A stretch of 64,000 nt of DNA from Paenibacillus turpanensis (GCF_011421635.1 NZ_WTLI01000006.1:67328-131327), one strand, 5' to 3'; positions 1-8,692 are shown, numbered from the stretch's first letter. The notes: generated by a model from the sequence alone, not told the origin. Numbers and translations are program-made.

Positions 1-240
1 CACCACTGGCGAATGGTTCACCCGTTTGCATGGCTCGAGGGGTGGCATTGGGTTGATTACTTCACGCGACGGAGGTTTGCGCACCACTGGCGAATGGTTC
101 ACCCGTTTGCATGGCTCGAGGGGTGGCATTGGGTTGATTACTTCACGCGACGGAGGTTTGCGTACCACTGGCGAATGGTTGGTTCACCCCATGCATGGCT
201 TGCGGATGGCACGAGGTGGTTACTTCAATGAATCCACAGC
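1..240. repeat. 81-bp tandem repeat array, cut by window edge
   Basis: Two essentially identical 81-bp units occupy 1-81 and 82-162; copy 2 ends in a junction that starts copy 3 with T instead of C. A third, decayed copy runs from 163 to about 235, with a small duplication of GGTT near 179 and scattered substitutions. The array probably continues left of the window. Because 81 is 27 codons, frames stay open through it: the frame from 13 reads a tryptophan-rich 27-residue unit, another plus frame is open to 301, and one minus frame is also open. No Shine-Dalgarno or known protein family supports coding. I read it as a minisatellite-like intergenic array. Confidence 0.85.
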
Positions 241-342
241 CATCACCCCCTTTTCGAACATAAACATACAAAAGTGTACAAAAACACACCCCATATGGTA
301 AGCTAAAGAAGATTAAATCCCACCGAGGAGTGATTTGTAATT
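241..342 (+). promoter_or_regulatory. kduI upstream region with possible operator
   Basis: This short AT-richer stretch follows the repeats. It contains ACAAAA-type motifs repeated around 267-288 and a good Shine-Dalgarno (GAGGAG at 325-330) 12 bases before the kduI ATG. The repeated motif could be an operator for the DeoR-type protein encoded next door. That is inference; no convincing -35/-10 pair was picked. Confidence 0.3.
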
Positions 343-1176
343 ATGGAAATCCGTCATGCAACGAACCCTAACGACGCGAAGCATTATACGACCGACCGTT
401 TGCGCCAGGAATACTTAATTGAGAATATGATGACCCCGGGCGAGCTCCGTACGGTGTACACTCACCAGGACCGCGTTATTGTCGGCGGTGCGGTACCGAC
501 TACTGAGCCGTTGAAGCTTGACGTTGGCGACAAGCTGAAAACCGAATACTTCCTGGAGCGCCGTGAAATCGGCATTATCAGCGTAGGTGAGCCGATCGGT
601 ATCGTTGTAGCGGACGGCGTAGAATACACGCTGGAAAAGCGCGACTGCCTCTACATCGGTATGGGTACAAAGGAAGTAACGTTCCGCAGCGCGGATCCGC
701 AAAACCCAGCTCGCTTCTTCCTGATGTCCTCCACTGCACATAAAACATACCCGACTCGTAAAGTTGCGATCTCGGAAGCGCAGCCGACACATCTCGGCGC
801 CTTGAGCTCCTCGAACGAGCGTACCATCTACAAATACATCCACGGCGACGGAATCAACAGCTGCCAGCTGATGCTCGGCATGACGCTGCTGAAGCCGAAC
901 AACATGTGGAACACAATGCCTGCACACGTGCATGACCGCCGCATGGAAGCTTACTTCTACTTCGATATGGAAGAAGACACTCGCGTGTTCCACTTCATGG
1001 GCGAGCCGAGCGAAACGCGCCACCTTGTGGTAAAGAACGAGCAGGCGATCATCTCGCCGAACTGGTCGATCCACTCCGGCGTAGGCACAAGCAACTACAC
1101 CTTCATCTGGGGTATGGCGGGCGAAAACTACACGTTTACCGATATGGATTTCGTCGACATGAAAGACCTTCGCTAA
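343..1176 (+). CDS. kduI: 5-keto-4-deoxyuronate isomerase (KduI)
   Basis: KduI is a cytoplasmic zinc isomerase converting 5-keto-4-deoxyuronate (DKI) to 2,5-diketo-3-deoxygluconate in pectin and glycosaminoglycan uronate breakdown. The 277-residue product matches the family length (278 in E. coli). The metal ligands are visible as H195, H197, E202 and H244, each one residue before the E. coli positions. The start has a clear GAGGAG ribosome site. A DeoR-type regulator follows within about 20 bp, so the two are probably one transcript. No pectate lyase, kduD, kdgK or kdgA gene lies in view, so the substrate source is unknown. Confidence 0.95.
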   Translation: MEIRHATNPNDAKHYTTDRLRQEYLIENMMTPGELRTVYTHQDRVIVGGAVPTTEPLKLDVGDKLKTEYFLERREIGIISVGEPIGIVVADGVEYTLEKRDCLYIGMGTKEVTFRSADPQNPARFFLMSSTAHKTYPTRKVAISEAQPTHLGALSSSNERTIYKYIHGDGINSCQLMLGMTLLKPNNMWNTMPAHVHDRRMEAYFYFDMEEDTRVFHFMGEPSETRHLVVKNEQAIISPNWSIHSGVGTSNYTFIWGMAGENYTFTDMDFVDMKDLR

Positions 1177-1193
1177 TAAAGTAGGTGTACGAA

Positions 1194-1907
1194 TTGCTCG
1201 CGACAGAACGACATGAATTTATCATTCAAAAACTCGAGGCAGACCGGACGGTCCGTGTCAAAGATCTGGCCGCCGAGCTTTCGGTAACTGAAAAGACGAT
1301 TCGAGAGGATCTCGCTCTTCTGGAAGAGCGAGGTCTTCTTGTACGTATTCACGGCGGCGCAAGGCTTCTGGAATCGGAGCAGGCGCTTCTTCCCATCGGC
1401 TTGCGCAAGCAATCGCATCTAGACCGGAAACGCACGATCGCCGAGCACGCCGTAAAGCACATTGAGGAGAACGATACCATCATTCTCGACGGCGGATCTA
1501 CCTTGTTGGAGCTGGCGCGCCTTATTCCAGACATTCCGCTTACCGTCATCACGAATGACCTGCATATTATGCAGGAGATCGCCTTAAGGCAGCATGTGCA
1601 CTTGTACGTGCTGGGAGGCAGCCGTGCTGCCGGTACGTCTTCCCTTGTCGGCGAGGATGCCGAGCAAAAGCTGAAGCAATTTCTGGTTCGTAAAGCTTTC
1701 ATCGGCGCGACCTGCGTTCACCGCCAATACGGATTGTCTTTAATCACCCATGCCGAAGTCACCTTGAAAAAAACAATGATCGAGCGGGCGGAGCAGGTTA
1801 TTCTGCTCGCCGACTCGACCAAATGGAACAAAATCGGACTGTTTCCTTTTGCTAGGTTTGACGAGGTTCATATTCCGATTACAGAGGCCGGAATTCAGAA
1901 GTCATAG
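1194..1907 (+). CDS. DeoR/GlpR-family transcriptional regulator
   Basis: The N-terminal about 55 residues form a DeoR-type winged helix-turn-helix (ERHEFI start, then VKDLAAELSVTEKTIRED). The remainder is a DeoRC sugar-phosphate sensor domain resembling ribose-5-phosphate isomerase, with DGGSTLLEL, NDLHI and ADSTKWN blocks. I chose TTG at 1194 because TAGGTG at 1182-1187 sits 6 to 8 bases upstream and the protein then begins like other family members. GTG at 1185 is possible but has no ribosome site. It lies just after kduI and probably controls it in response to a sugar-acid intermediate; the effector is not evident. Confidence 0.85.
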   Translation: MLATERHEFIIQKLEADRTVRVKDLAAELSVTEKTIREDLALLEERGLLVRIHGGARLLESEQALLPIGLRKQSHLDRKRTIAEHAVKHIEENDTIILDGGSTLLELARLIPDIPLTVITNDLHIMQEIALRQHVHLYVLGGSRAAGTSSLVGEDAEQKLKQFLVRKAFIGATCVHRQYGLSLITHAEVTLKKTMIERAEQVILLADSTKWNKIGLFPFARFDEVHIPITEAGIQKS

Positions 1908-1929
1908 CTGTGACGTTTAACAGCAGTTC

Positions 1930-2997
1930 CTAAAACGTCCATTGGCCATTTTTCTGAACCAGCTCGCCGTCGATATAAATCTCGCCGCCATCCATCAGCC
2001 CCTTCACCATATCCCAGTGTATGGCGGAATGGTTGCCTTTGCCGGCTTGTGCATACGACGCGCCTAAGGCGAGATGAATGGAACCGCCGATCTTTTCATC
2101 GAACAAAATATCCTTGCTGGGCCGTGTAATGCCAAAATTGGCGCCGATGCCGAGCTCGCCCAAATAGCGTGCTCCTTCGTCGGTGTCCAGCGCTTGGCGC
2201 AGCACGGCTTCTCCTTTTTCCGCAGAAAATTCAACGACCTTGCCCTCTTTGAACGTCAAACGAATCCCCTTAACCTCTTGGCTTTTATAGGACGTCGCCC
2301 AATCGTAATAGATCGTTCCTTCCGTCAATCGATGATTCGGCGTGTAGAAAAATTCACCGTCCGGCACATTTTGCTCACCGGCGCACAGCACGCCTTTCCG
2401 CCCTTCAATATCGATCGTAATGTCCGTTTCTTTTCCAACGATACGAACCTTGCTTCCCCGATCAAATCGTTCTGCGGCCGCCAGCATCCTATTACGGATC
2501 TCCGTATAATCCACATTCGTCGCCCCGTAAACAAACTGCTCGTAGTCCTCTAAAGACATATCCGCATCTTGAGCAAGCGCATTGGTTGGAAAACGGGTAA
2601 GCACCCAACGGGTGCGGTCCTCCAGCAGGATCTCCGTCGCCGGACGCGTCGCCTTTTGCCGCAGCCGCAGCTTTTCCGCAGTTACGCCTGTCAGCTCTTT
2701 CGTATTGCTTTCCGCAAGAATCCGGATCATCCCGTCCACATGCTCGTACGTCATCAGTGTGTGCTCATTGTAAGCCAGCTGCTCTTCTCCCGCTTCGTCA
2801 TAGAAAATACGAGCCAGCCCCGGCAGCTCCAGCTGCGTAAGCGGATGACCGCCTGCCCGAAGAACCTTTCGGTACACCTCTTTCACGAGTGGAGCCGCCT
2901 CCACAGAAGCGGAGATCAATATTTTTTCCCCTTTACTTACTTTGAGGGAGTGGCCCACCAAAATGTCCGCAAGCTGCTCAATTCTCGGATCTGCCAT
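1930..2997 (-). CDS. M29-family aminopeptidase
   Basis: This is a cytoplasmic metallo-aminopeptidase of MEROPS family M29 (AmpS/PepS/aminopeptidase T type), removing N-terminal residues from peptides. The 355-residue product has the family blocks GEFFYTP, YLGELGIG, HLALG and IHWDM, which hold the metal-binding Glu and His residues. It is shorter than the roughly 410-residue members and fits the short subgroup. It lies 41 bp after ecsB on the same strand and may be read through from ecsAB. Its 3' end faces the DeoR gene across 22 bp, with no terminator seen between them. Confidence 0.85.
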   Translation of the reverse strand: MADPRIEQLADILVGHSLKVSKGEKILISASVEAAPLVKEVYRKVLRAGGHPLTQLELPGLARIFYDEAGEEQLAYNEHTLMTYEHVDGMIRILAESNTKELTGVTAEKLRLRQKATRPATEILLEDRTRWVLTRFPTNALAQDADMSLEDYEQFVYGATNVDYTEIRNRMLAAAERFDRGSKVRIVGKETDITIDIEGRKGVLCAGEQNVPDGEFFYTPNHRLTEGTIYYDWATSYKSQEVKGIRLTFKEGKVVEFSAEKGEAVLRQALDTDEGARYLGELGIGANFGITRPSKDILFDEKIGGSIHLALGASYAQAGKGNHSAIHWDMVKGLMDGGEIYIDGELVQKNGQWTF

Positions 2998-3038
2998 GCA
3001 ATAAACATCCTCTCTAATGTTGTAATCTTATAGTGCGG

Positions 3039-4175
3039 CTACAACCACAACGACAATAGCGGCACCGCCATGACCAGCACCACGGTCGCCCATACGGTCG
3101 AAGCAACGGCACGCGCTGCCTTGACCCTCCCCTGCGGCTCGAGCGGGTAAATGAATGTCCAGAACGTTTCCCTGTGGTATTTTTCTAAGGTGCGAAGCTG
3201 TACCCCTGCTGCCGCTGCAAAAATAACAAAAGCCGCCGCCTTCACAAGCCACTGATCATAAAGCAGTACTACCAGCCATTCAATCGCTGCAAGCCGCAGC
3301 ACAATGCCCGTTACATCGGAACGCAGCACCGTTTTGGCGTATAAATACAAAAACGTGTACTGCTTCGAAAACGGAATCCGGTCCGCCAGCCGTGCCGCAC
3401 CTAATCTAGGCCTCGCCGTCTGCAGCGGCTCGGAAAGCTCGACAAACTGGCTGAGGAACAGCTGCATTCGCCGGGCATGCTGCCGCTCCAGATCAAACAG
3501 CCGCGTCCAGTTTGCCATGGCGTAAGCTGGCACGAGACGATAGCCTAAGAGCAGCGTCCCCCATACCAGCAGGGAAAACAGCCCCGACCGCTCAAGCTCA
3601 AAGCGCAGCAGCACATACATGACCCCCGCGCATACGAGCAGCCGAAGAAAGGCGAATAGCCGTCGATGCACCGTCTCCCGCAGCCGGTTTTCATACCACG
3701 CTCCCAGTACGCTGGCCCATTTGCCGGCAGCAATCACAATCGCATACAGCCAAAAGGCGTGCCCCTCCGCGCCAAGCGAAGTCCGCGAATAAAGCAGCCA
3801 AAACACGCCAAGAGCAATGAGCAGCAGTACAGTCTGCCCGAGCCAAGCGTTCAGCCGGCTCCTCTGAAAGTACCCGCCCAGCGAGGACTCCATCGGCAGC
3901 AAAAACAGCATGTCCGGCTCGCGCAGGTACGTGCGAATCGGACTCCACCACAGCAGCGGCGCAAGCAGCACGGTTCCCGCCCAATGCGCGGGATAGTCGG
4001 CCGGGACCGTTTTCAGCCAATCGGAATACCAAAAGGCAATCCCGATGACGACCGCACCCACGAACAAACCAAAGCCGCTTTGCAGCACGTACCGGAACAA
4101 TGGCGCTATCCCCTTCCAATACGCCTCACTGCGCTGCTTGCGGATCACCCCAGGATCTCGTAGTAGATCCCTCAT
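3039..4175 (-). CDS. ecsB: EcsB-like ABC transporter permease
   Basis: This is the membrane subunit of an EcsAB-type ABC exporter. The 378-residue protein has many hydrophobic segments and the N-terminal sequence RSEAYWKGIAPLFRYVLQSG typical of EcsB. B. subtilis EcsB (408 residues) affects secretion, competence and intramembrane proteolysis. The start ATG at 4175 overlaps the ecsA stop as ATGA, implying translational coupling. A longer open frame to 4313 exists but overlaps ecsA and is not supported. The transported substrate is not known from sequence. Confidence 0.85.
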   Translation of the reverse strand: MRDLLRDPGVIRKQRSEAYWKGIAPLFRYVLQSGFGLFVGAVVIGIAFWYSDWLKTVPADYPAHWAGTVLLAPLLWWSPIRTYLREPDMLFLLPMESSLGGYFQRSRLNAWLGQTVLLLIALGVFWLLYSRTSLGAEGHAFWLYAIVIAAGKWASVLGAWYENRLRETVHRRLFAFLRLLVCAGVMYVLLRFELERSGLFSLLVWGTLLLGYRLVPAYAMANWTRLFDLERQHARRMQLFLSQFVELSEPLQTARPRLGAARLADRIPFSKQYTFLYLYAKTVLRSDVTGIVLRLAAIEWLVVLLYDQWLVKAAAFVIFAAAAGVQLRTLEKYHRETFWTFIYPLEPQGRVKAARAVASTVWATVVLVMAVPLLSLWL

Positions 4176-4915
4176 ATTGCCCTGCCCTCCGTGACGAGCG
4201 ACAGGAAAGCATCCTCCAGCCCCGCGTCCGGCATTCCCGCCTTTTGCTGCACATCCTTCAAATCGCCGGAAACAAGCACCTTTCCTTGTTGAAGAACGAC
4301 GAACTGCTCGCAATGCGGCTCAATCGCCGGTAAAATATGAGAAGAAACGAGCACCGACGAGCCCTCCTCCTTCACCTGCACAAGCATTTGCACGAGAGAA
4401 CGGATACCGAGCGGGTCAAGCCCGAGAAACGGCTCATCGATTAAATAAAGCTTCGGCCTAACCAGAAAAGCATTCATGATCATGACCTTCTGCTTCATGC
4501 CTTTGGACAGCTGTACCGGCAGCTTATCCTTTTGCGGCGTCATCTGAAAGACGTCAAGCAGCTCGCGCATCCGCGGCTCCGCTTCCCCCTTATCCAAGCC
4601 ATAGGCCATCGCTGTAAAACGAAGATGCTCTTCTACCGTCATTTCATCATATAAAATCGGCGTCTCCGGCACATAGGCGAAGGTGCTGCGGTATTTTCCG
4701 GCATCCTCCTCCAGGGTTACGCCGCCGACCCGAACCGTTCCTTGATGAGCCTGTAAAATTCCTAAAATATGCTTCATCGTCGTGCTTTTACCGGCTCCGT
4801 TTAAACCGATCAGCGCGACCATCTGCCCTTTTTCCACTTGAAAAGAAACGTCTTGAAGCACGGGACGCTTGACGCTGTAGCCGCCCGTTACTTTGTCCAA
4901 AATGAGTACCGACAC
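4172..4915 (-). CDS. ecsA: EcsA-like ABC transporter ATP-binding protein
   Basis: This is the ATPase subunit of the EcsAB transporter. With the GTG start at 4915 it is 247 residues, as I recall for B. subtilis EcsA. Walker A is GLNGAGKST (about 37-45), the signature is LSKGM (about 136-140) and Walker B is LYLIDEP (about 156-162), followed by a switch histidine in SSH. The GTG was chosen because AAAGGAG lies 8 bases upstream, while the open frame continues upstream without a ribosome site. A promoter (TTGGAG-17-TATAAT) lies 40-70 bp upstream. Confidence 0.93.
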   Translation of the reverse strand: MSVLILDKVTGGYSVKRPVLQDVSFQVEKGQMVALIGLNGAGKSTTMKHILGILQAHQGTVRVGGVTLEEDAGKYRSTFAYVPETPILYDEMTVEEHLRFTAMAYGLDKGEAEPRMRELLDVFQMTPQKDKLPVQLSKGMKQKVMIMNAFLVRPKLYLIDEPFLGLDPLGIRSLVQMLVQVKEEGSSVLVSSHILPAIEPHCEQFVVLQQGKVLVSGDLKDVQQKAGMPDAGLEDAFLSLVTEGRAI

Positions 4916-4955
4916 CGCTTCAACTCCTTTTTCCCATGATTTTCTTCTTTCTATG

Positions 4956-4984
4956 ATTATACCTTTTCTGGACCGGTTCTCCAA
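4956..4984 (-). promoter_or_regulatory. Probable sigma-A promoter for ecsA
   Basis: On the minus strand a -35 TTGGAG (4979-4984) and a -10 TATAAT (4956-4961) are separated by 17 bases. They lie between the hsp20 terminator and the ecsA ribosome site. Confidence 0.6.
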
Positions 4985-5040
4985 AATCGATCGGCTTCTC
5001 CGCCTCCCTGCTGCGAAGTTTGTACAAGGCCGTATACATG

Positions 5041-5090
5041 AAAAAACGTCCGGATGAAGGGTTCTTAACAGTTCCCTTACCCAGACGCTT
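5041..5090 (-). terminator. Terminator after the small heat-shock gene
   Basis: On the minus strand an imperfect stem (GCGTCTGG...AAGGG pairing with CCCTT...CCGGACG) is followed by six T residues, starting just past the stop codon at 5094. Confidence 0.75.
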
Positions 5091-5093
5091 TCG

Positions 5094-5528
5094 TCATGGC
5101 TGGTATTCAATTGGTATGGACTGCTCAGTTTCCTCGGGCATTTTATATAAATGAATGACCAGCAGGCCGTTTTTATAAATCGCCCTCACGCGTCCAGCAT
5201 AGACAAGTTTGGGTAACGGAATCATCCGTCTGAAGGAGCCGAAATACCGTTCGGAGTGGATCACCGCATCCGACTCCACAGGGTAATCGTACGTTACCTC
5301 CCCTTCTACCGTCAGCTGCCTGCCGTTCGTGGAAGCACGAATTTGCTCCGCCCGGTGCAGTCCTGGCATTTCCAGCACAGCGACATACTCCTGCTTCGTT
5401 TCAAACAAGTCCATCCTCGGATAATCCTTGGGCACAAGACCGGATAAATCCTCCCAAAACTTGCCTCCCAGCGTTTCCTTGGCCTGAGACTGAAGTTGTT
5501 TCCACACATTTTTCGGAAGCTGCTTCAT
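5094..5528 (-). CDS. Hsp20/alpha-crystallin family protein
   Basis: This small heat-shock-like protein has 144 residues. An alpha-crystallin domain spans about residues 38-140: MDLFETKQEYVAVLEMPG, then RYFGSFRRMIPLP, then NGLLVIHLYK at the C-terminal end of the domain. The family acts as ATP-independent holdases or, in spore formers, as spore-coat-associated proteins such as CotM; which applies here cannot be told. The IxI-type tail (IPIEYQP) is only partly present. It lies 65 bp after the SLH gene on the same strand, with no terminator between, and has its own terminator downstream. Confidence 0.85.
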   Translation of the reverse strand: MKQLPKNVWKQLQSQAKETLGGKFWEDLSGLVPKDYPRMDLFETKQEYVAVLEMPGLHRAEQIRASTNGRQLTVEGEVTYDYPVESDAVIHSERYFGSFRRMIPLPKLVYAGRVRAIYKNGLLVIHLYKMPEETEQSIPIEYQP

Positions 5529-5593
5529 CGTGTCTCACTCCCCTCCCACTACCATATGAGAAGAGGAGCTTGTTGCAGACCGCTGAATCCGTA

Positions 5594-6793
5594 TTACTTA
5601 ATTACGATTTTCTCTACGATTTGGTTTTTGCCGCTAATTTCCACAAGCTGGTTGGAATTCGGCAGCAGGAGCGCTGCATTTCCTTCGATCGCCAAATTTT
5701 CAGAGACGTTGTAGATCATCAGCTGTGTACCGTTGTATACTTGTTGAGATACGGTAATGGAAGTCATTTTACCGCTATTGTTCAGCGTTGCACCCTGATA
5801 GTACGCGTTAAGTGCAAACGGAACATTCGTGCTGGCCAGCTGCGTCACTTCAATGAATACGACAGCGTTGTCGTAAGTGCGGAGCAGTACAGTATCACCC
5901 TGCTGAACGGCGGACAGCGTCGTTTTAGCCCCATTGCGGTATACGAACACGTCGCTGTTTACAGCATAGGTCGACGCCACGCTGTCTTTTTTCACCGTAA
6001 TCGAATTCGCAGCTACAGCCGTAACTTCACCGCGGACCGTCTGCGCGTCCTGCGTCGGCATTTGGTTGCCCGTACGGTTGAGCAGTACCGCGAGCTCGGC
6101 GCGAGTAACCGGCTGGTTCGGACGGAACGTATTGTTTTCGTAACCGTTCACGAGGCCCTTCTCGATCGCCACCGCTACATAACCGACGGAAGCGGCCGGA
6201 ATTTCCTTCGCATCCTTGAAGCTGAGCTTCGTGTTCATTTTCGCCTTTGCCTCGTCTTCCAGCTTTAACGCCTTAACAAGCAGTGTGGTTGCCCAAAGAC
6301 GATTCGCCGCTTTGTTCGGCTGTACTGCGGAATCCGTTTCGAGGAAAAGGTCGTTTTCCAATGCAGTAGCTACATATCCGGTTGCCCAGGACGGGATGTT
6401 GTTCGCATCGGAAAAGTTGAGTTCTGTGTTCATTTTCGCCTGCGCCTGGCTTTCCAGTCCCATCAAACGAACGGCTGCCGTTAAAGCTTCTATCCGGCTG
6501 ATCGACTTCTCCGGCTGGAAGGAGCCGTCTTCGTAGCCTTTAAATACGCCGCGAGCGGACAAGCTTGCAATGTGCTGGAGCGCCCAAGCGTACTGCTCTT
6601 CAACATCCTTGAATTCGATTTTCAATTCAATTTTGCCTTTGCCGCGTCCTTCATACTTATCGTCATCTTTATCTTTACCGCGGCCTTTGCCGTCCGCCAA
6701 TGCAGAGGTTGCGCCGCCGAGAATCATTGCCAATGCTACAGAAGAAATCGTCACCTTTTTTGCCCATGCTTTACCATTGTTCCACATACTCAT
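5594..6793 (-). CDS. S-layer-homology domain exported protein
   Basis: A 399-residue secreted protein with a signal peptide (KKVTISSVALAMILGG, cleavage near ALA-D at about 34). A short charged Lys/Asp/Gly linker follows, then three SLH repeats at about 60-245 (FKGYEDGSFQPEKSISRIEA; a degenerate middle copy; GYENNTFRPNQPVTRAELA). The rest is a roughly 150-residue beta-rich C-terminal region. SLH repeats normally bind pyruvylated wall polymer, so it should be surface-attached. ATG at 6793 is preferred (AGGAG 7 bases upstream) over the GTG at 6799, which lies too near the ribosome site. The function of the C-terminal part is not recognised. Confidence 0.9.
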   Translation of the reverse strand: MSMWNNGKAWAKKVTISSVALAMILGGATSALADGKGRGKDKDDDKYEGRGKGKIELKIEFKDVEEQYAWALQHIASLSARGVFKGYEDGSFQPEKSISRIEALTAAVRLMGLESQAQAKMNTELNFSDANNIPSWATGYVATALENDLFLETDSAVQPNKAANRLWATTLLVKALKLEDEAKAKMNTKLSFKDAKEIPAASVGYVAVAIEKGLVNGYENNTFRPNQPVTRAELAVLLNRTGNQMPTQDAQTVRGEVTAVAANSITVKKDSVASTYAVNSDVFVYRNGAKTTLSAVQQGDTVLLRTYDNAVVFIEVTQLASTNVPFALNAYYQGATLNNSGKMTSITVSQQVYNGTQLMIYNVSENLAIEGNAALLLPNSNQLVEISGKNQIVEKIVIK

Positions 6794-6852
6794 CTTCACT
6801 CTCCTAAATTAGTTCGTTGATTCATTCGATTTTGGATGATATGTAAGGAACT

Positions 6853-6905
6853 CTTCGCGAAGTGTCCTTGCCTTGATGGTTAAAGTGTTCGGGGCTGCCG
6901 GCAGC
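6853..6905. promoter_or_regulatory. Palindromes between SLH and FAD-oxidoreductase genes
   Basis: In the 215-bp divergent gap there are two perfect palindromes, CTTCGCGAAG (6853-6862) and GCTGCCGGCAGC (6894-6905). Either could be a protein-binding site shared by the divergent genes. Neither is followed by a T-run, so they are not obvious terminators. Confidence 0.35.
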
Positions 6906-7008
6906 ATTTTGGGGGTGCATAGCAAAAATTTATTCGCAGTTACCTCAGCTAGACTTATAGAACAATATGGAATACAATTCCAGAATAACGTTTGGAGGTA
7001 CTTTTAAT

Positions 7009-8667
7009 ATGAAAATGAAGCTTTGGACCGCCGGGCTCGTGCTCCTCATTCTAGCAGCCGTTGGTGGAGGGTGGATATTAACCCGATCTGGCGGAGCCGA
7101 TCCTGCAGGAGAAACGGCGAGGCAAGGAGGAACAAGCCCCGGATCTGACACGGCGCAGCAGGGCACTTCACCAGGCAGCGAGAAAGGTCAAGACCAGCCA
7201 CCGTCCCCATCTGCCGCCAAAACGCCGTCGATCCCTGCGGAGAAGGCCGATGTTGTGATCGTCGGTACGGAGATGGAGGGCATGTACCTGGCGCGAGCGG
7301 CAGCCGACGAAGGACTGACCGTTCGTGTAATTGATCCGTACGACGGGATCGGCGGACAGCTGCTGCAGGCAGAAATGCTGTTCCTCGATGAAACGAAGGA
7401 TGACAGCGGCAAATCTCTAGTTCAGGGCAGAGTGAAGGAGCTGTTTGATCAATTTAAGCAGGGGAAGCTGCGCAAGCTGTCCGAATATGAAACGCTATTC
7501 AGCAGGCTGACGAATGACATTCCGATCGAGTCGGGGATCACGATCACCAGCGTTCAATTCGCTCAAGGGGTATCCGGTAAGGAGCACGTGGACAGCATCA
7601 CCTACACAGCCAAGGACGGCACGCAAAAAACGATCGCCGCCGCTAATGTGGTGGAGAATACCGACAATGGCTCTTTGACCGCCCATTTGAAGAAAACGCG
7701 CCTTCCAGGCTTGGAGAGCGTGTACGGGCTGCCGCAAATCGAATATATGACGGCAGGCTACATGATGAAATTCAAAAATATTGACTGGGACCGGTTCCAG
7801 AAGCATTTTAACGGATTATCCCAAGAGGAGCGCCGCAAGCTGTACGGCACGGCGTATATTAATGAATCGTTCGCCATCGCATTAACGGATATGGTAAAAA
7901 AATATACGGCAACGGACGATCTGGTCTTCCTGCGCGGATTGAACGCGGTCAACCAGCGTGACGGCGAGGTGCTGATCAACGCGCTGCTTGTGTATGACGT
8001 GGACCCTTCCAAGCCGGAGTCCGTAGCAGCTGCAATGGAGCGCGGCAAAAAGGAACTCCCGCTGATCCGCGATCATTTCCGCAAGCATATCGTTGGCTGG
8101 GAAAAGGCGGAAATCAACGGTTACCCGAACCACCTCTACATCCGGGAGTACGACCACTACGAGACGGATTATGTGCTGCAGGTATCGGATGCGCTGGGCG
8201 GGCGCATGTTCTGGGACAACGTCAGCATCGCCGGTTATCCGCTGGATTTGCAGGGCACGAAAACAGCCAAGTGGGGCATCGAAATGGGCCGGCCGGACAA
8301 ATACGGCATGCCGCTGCGCAGCTTCCTGCTGAAGCAGTATGACAATGTCATTATGGCTGGAAAAAATGTCGGCGCCTCCGCCATTGCCTACGGAAGTGCG
8401 CGAATTCAGCCAAACACGGCGCTCGCCGCCGAAACGATCGGCATCCTGCTCAAGCAGCTTGCCCCCGGGCAGACGCTGGCTGAGGTCACCGAAGCCGATA
8501 TGAAGAAGCTGCACGAGCTGCTGGCCGCCAAGTACGGCATCGTCCTAAGCGGAGTGAAGGGCGCCAATAAGATCGCCGGATGGACGGAAGATGAAATCAG
8601 CCGATTGAACGTCGGAAAAATTATATTCCCTTCCTATAGCAAGACAAGAAAGGCGTCTGGACAATAA
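7009..8667 (+). CDS. Membrane-anchored FAD-dependent oxidoreductase
   Basis: A 552-residue protein with an N-terminal signal-anchor (LWTAGLVLLILAAVGGGWIL, about 4-23). A low-complexity Gly/Ser/Pro/Gln linker with two TSPGS repeats extends to about 75, then comes an FAD-binding Rossmann start (ADVVIVGTEMEGMYLARAAA). The C-terminal block GKNVGASAIAYGSARIQPNTALAAETIG matches the FAD-dependent oxidoreductase family PF12831. The usual GxGxxG is altered to GTEMEG. GGAGG at 6994-6998 selects ATG 7009. The topology predicts a catalytic domain outside the cytoplasmic membrane, which is uncommon for a flavoprotein. The substrate is unknown. Confidence 0.8.
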   Translation: MKMKLWTAGLVLLILAAVGGGWILTRSGGADPAGETARQGGTSPGSDTAQQGTSPGSEKGQDQPPSPSAAKTPSIPAEKADVVIVGTEMEGMYLARAAADEGLTVRVIDPYDGIGGQLLQAEMLFLDETKDDSGKSLVQGRVKELFDQFKQGKLRKLSEYETLFSRLTNDIPIESGITITSVQFAQGVSGKEHVDSITYTAKDGTQKTIAAANVVENTDNGSLTAHLKKTRLPGLESVYGLPQIEYMTAGYMMKFKNIDWDRFQKHFNGLSQEERRKLYGTAYINESFAIALTDMVKKYTATDDLVFLRGLNAVNQRDGEVLINALLVYDVDPSKPESVAAAMERGKKELPLIRDHFRKHIVGWEKAEINGYPNHLYIREYDHYETDYVLQVSDALGGRMFWDNVSIAGYPLDLQGTKTAKWGIEMGRPDKYGMPLRSFLLKQYDNVIMAGKNVGASAIAYGSARIQPNTALAAETIGILLKQLAPGQTLAEVTEADMKKLHELLAAKYGIVLSGVKGANKIAGWTEDEISRLNVGKIIFPSYSKTRKASGQ

Positions 8668-8692
8668 CAAGCTGCATCGCACCTTCAAGACA

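Noticed and set aside
1-240. CRISPR-like array
   Set aside because: The units are 81 bp and contiguous, without unique spacers; they are tandem repeats.
13-301. Open frames through the 81-bp repeats as proteins
   Set aside because: They exist only because the period is a multiple of three. There is no ribosome site or family resemblance, and several frames are open at once.
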